13,466 bases of DNA, from contig JAUNJL010000064.1 of the NCBI GenBank assembly GCA_030533315.1, positions 1 through 13,466 on the forward strand, in the 5' to 3' direction. Position numbers and translations under genes: made by a program. Of the stretch, positions 13,426 through 13,466 are shown piece by piece (the stretch's first letter is position 1; each line of letters begins with the position of its first letter). This DNA comes from Eubacteriales bacterium. Lineage in GTDB: Bacteria; Bacillota_A; Clostridia; Lachnospirales; Lachnospiraceae. The notes beneath the pieces are model-generated. The model made no database searches, was not told where the DNA came from, and was given only the letters and a program-made list of their open reading frames with translations.

Positions 13426-13466
13426 ACCACCGCCGAAGATCGCAAAAACTGTCTTTTTCTTCCCCT

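Noticed and set aside
1..13466. CRISPR array, transposon ends, prophage or integrase features
   Set aside because: No regularly spaced long repeats, transposase or integrase motifs, or target-site duplications were seen.

Overview
The window looks like ordinary chromosome from an anaerobic Bacillota, most likely a Lachnospiraceae-type Clostridia. This is inferred from moderate GC content, strong AGGAGG-type ribosome binding sites, sigma-A promoters, and the style of the Zur/Znu, LuxS, HtrA and PIN_7-type proteins. I see thirteen well-supported genes and one possible very short leader ORF. There is no rRNA or tRNA, transposase, phage gene or CRISPR array.

Layout. Positions 1-454 are AT-rich with no gene. 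An AraC-family regulator (455-1339, minus) is divergent from an aldo/keto reductase of the YghZ type (1683-2693, plus). After an intergenic stretch holding terminator-like hairpins for both strands comes a PIN/NYN-fold putative RNase (2987-3619, minus). The largest unit is a five-gene zinc operon on the minus strand, 7374 down to 3756: zur, znuA, znuC, znuB and a small lipoprotein. Three of the four junctions are 4-nt start/stop overlaps, and the operon ends at a clean terminator. Its promoter is flanked by two identical 15-bp palindromes, TGAAAACCATTTTCA, that look like Zur operators. The operon reads as autoregulated zinc uptake: Zur senses zinc, ZnuA captures it, ZnuB and ZnuC import it, and the lipoprotein is a plausible accessory.

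To the right, a YczE-like membrane protein (7776-8456, plus) converges on a GNAT acetyltransferase (8494-9051, minus). That gene lies downstream of luxS (9131-9598, minus), with a possible 18-codon leader ORF and a small hairpin between them. luxS has its own consensus promoter. Upstream lies an HtrA-type membrane-anchored serine protease (9979-11400, minus) ended by a long hairpin terminator. The last gene is a stand-alone superfamily 2 helicase of the SSL2/XPB-like type (11768-13336, plus), ended by a 16-bp perfect-stem terminator that could work in both directions.

Most notable observations: the htrA promoter lacks a recognisable -35 and instead carries four copies of a TTTGTG-like hexamer at an exact 11-bp period, suggesting activation by a response regulator. 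The two Zur-type operators bracket the znu promoter. ZnuA has a lipobox whose expected cysteine is phenylalanine. The zinc operon carries an unexplained fifth gene for a lipoprotein with a Cys-Cys motif. I do not see a clearly new multi-gene system; the interest lies mainly in regulation and protein variants.
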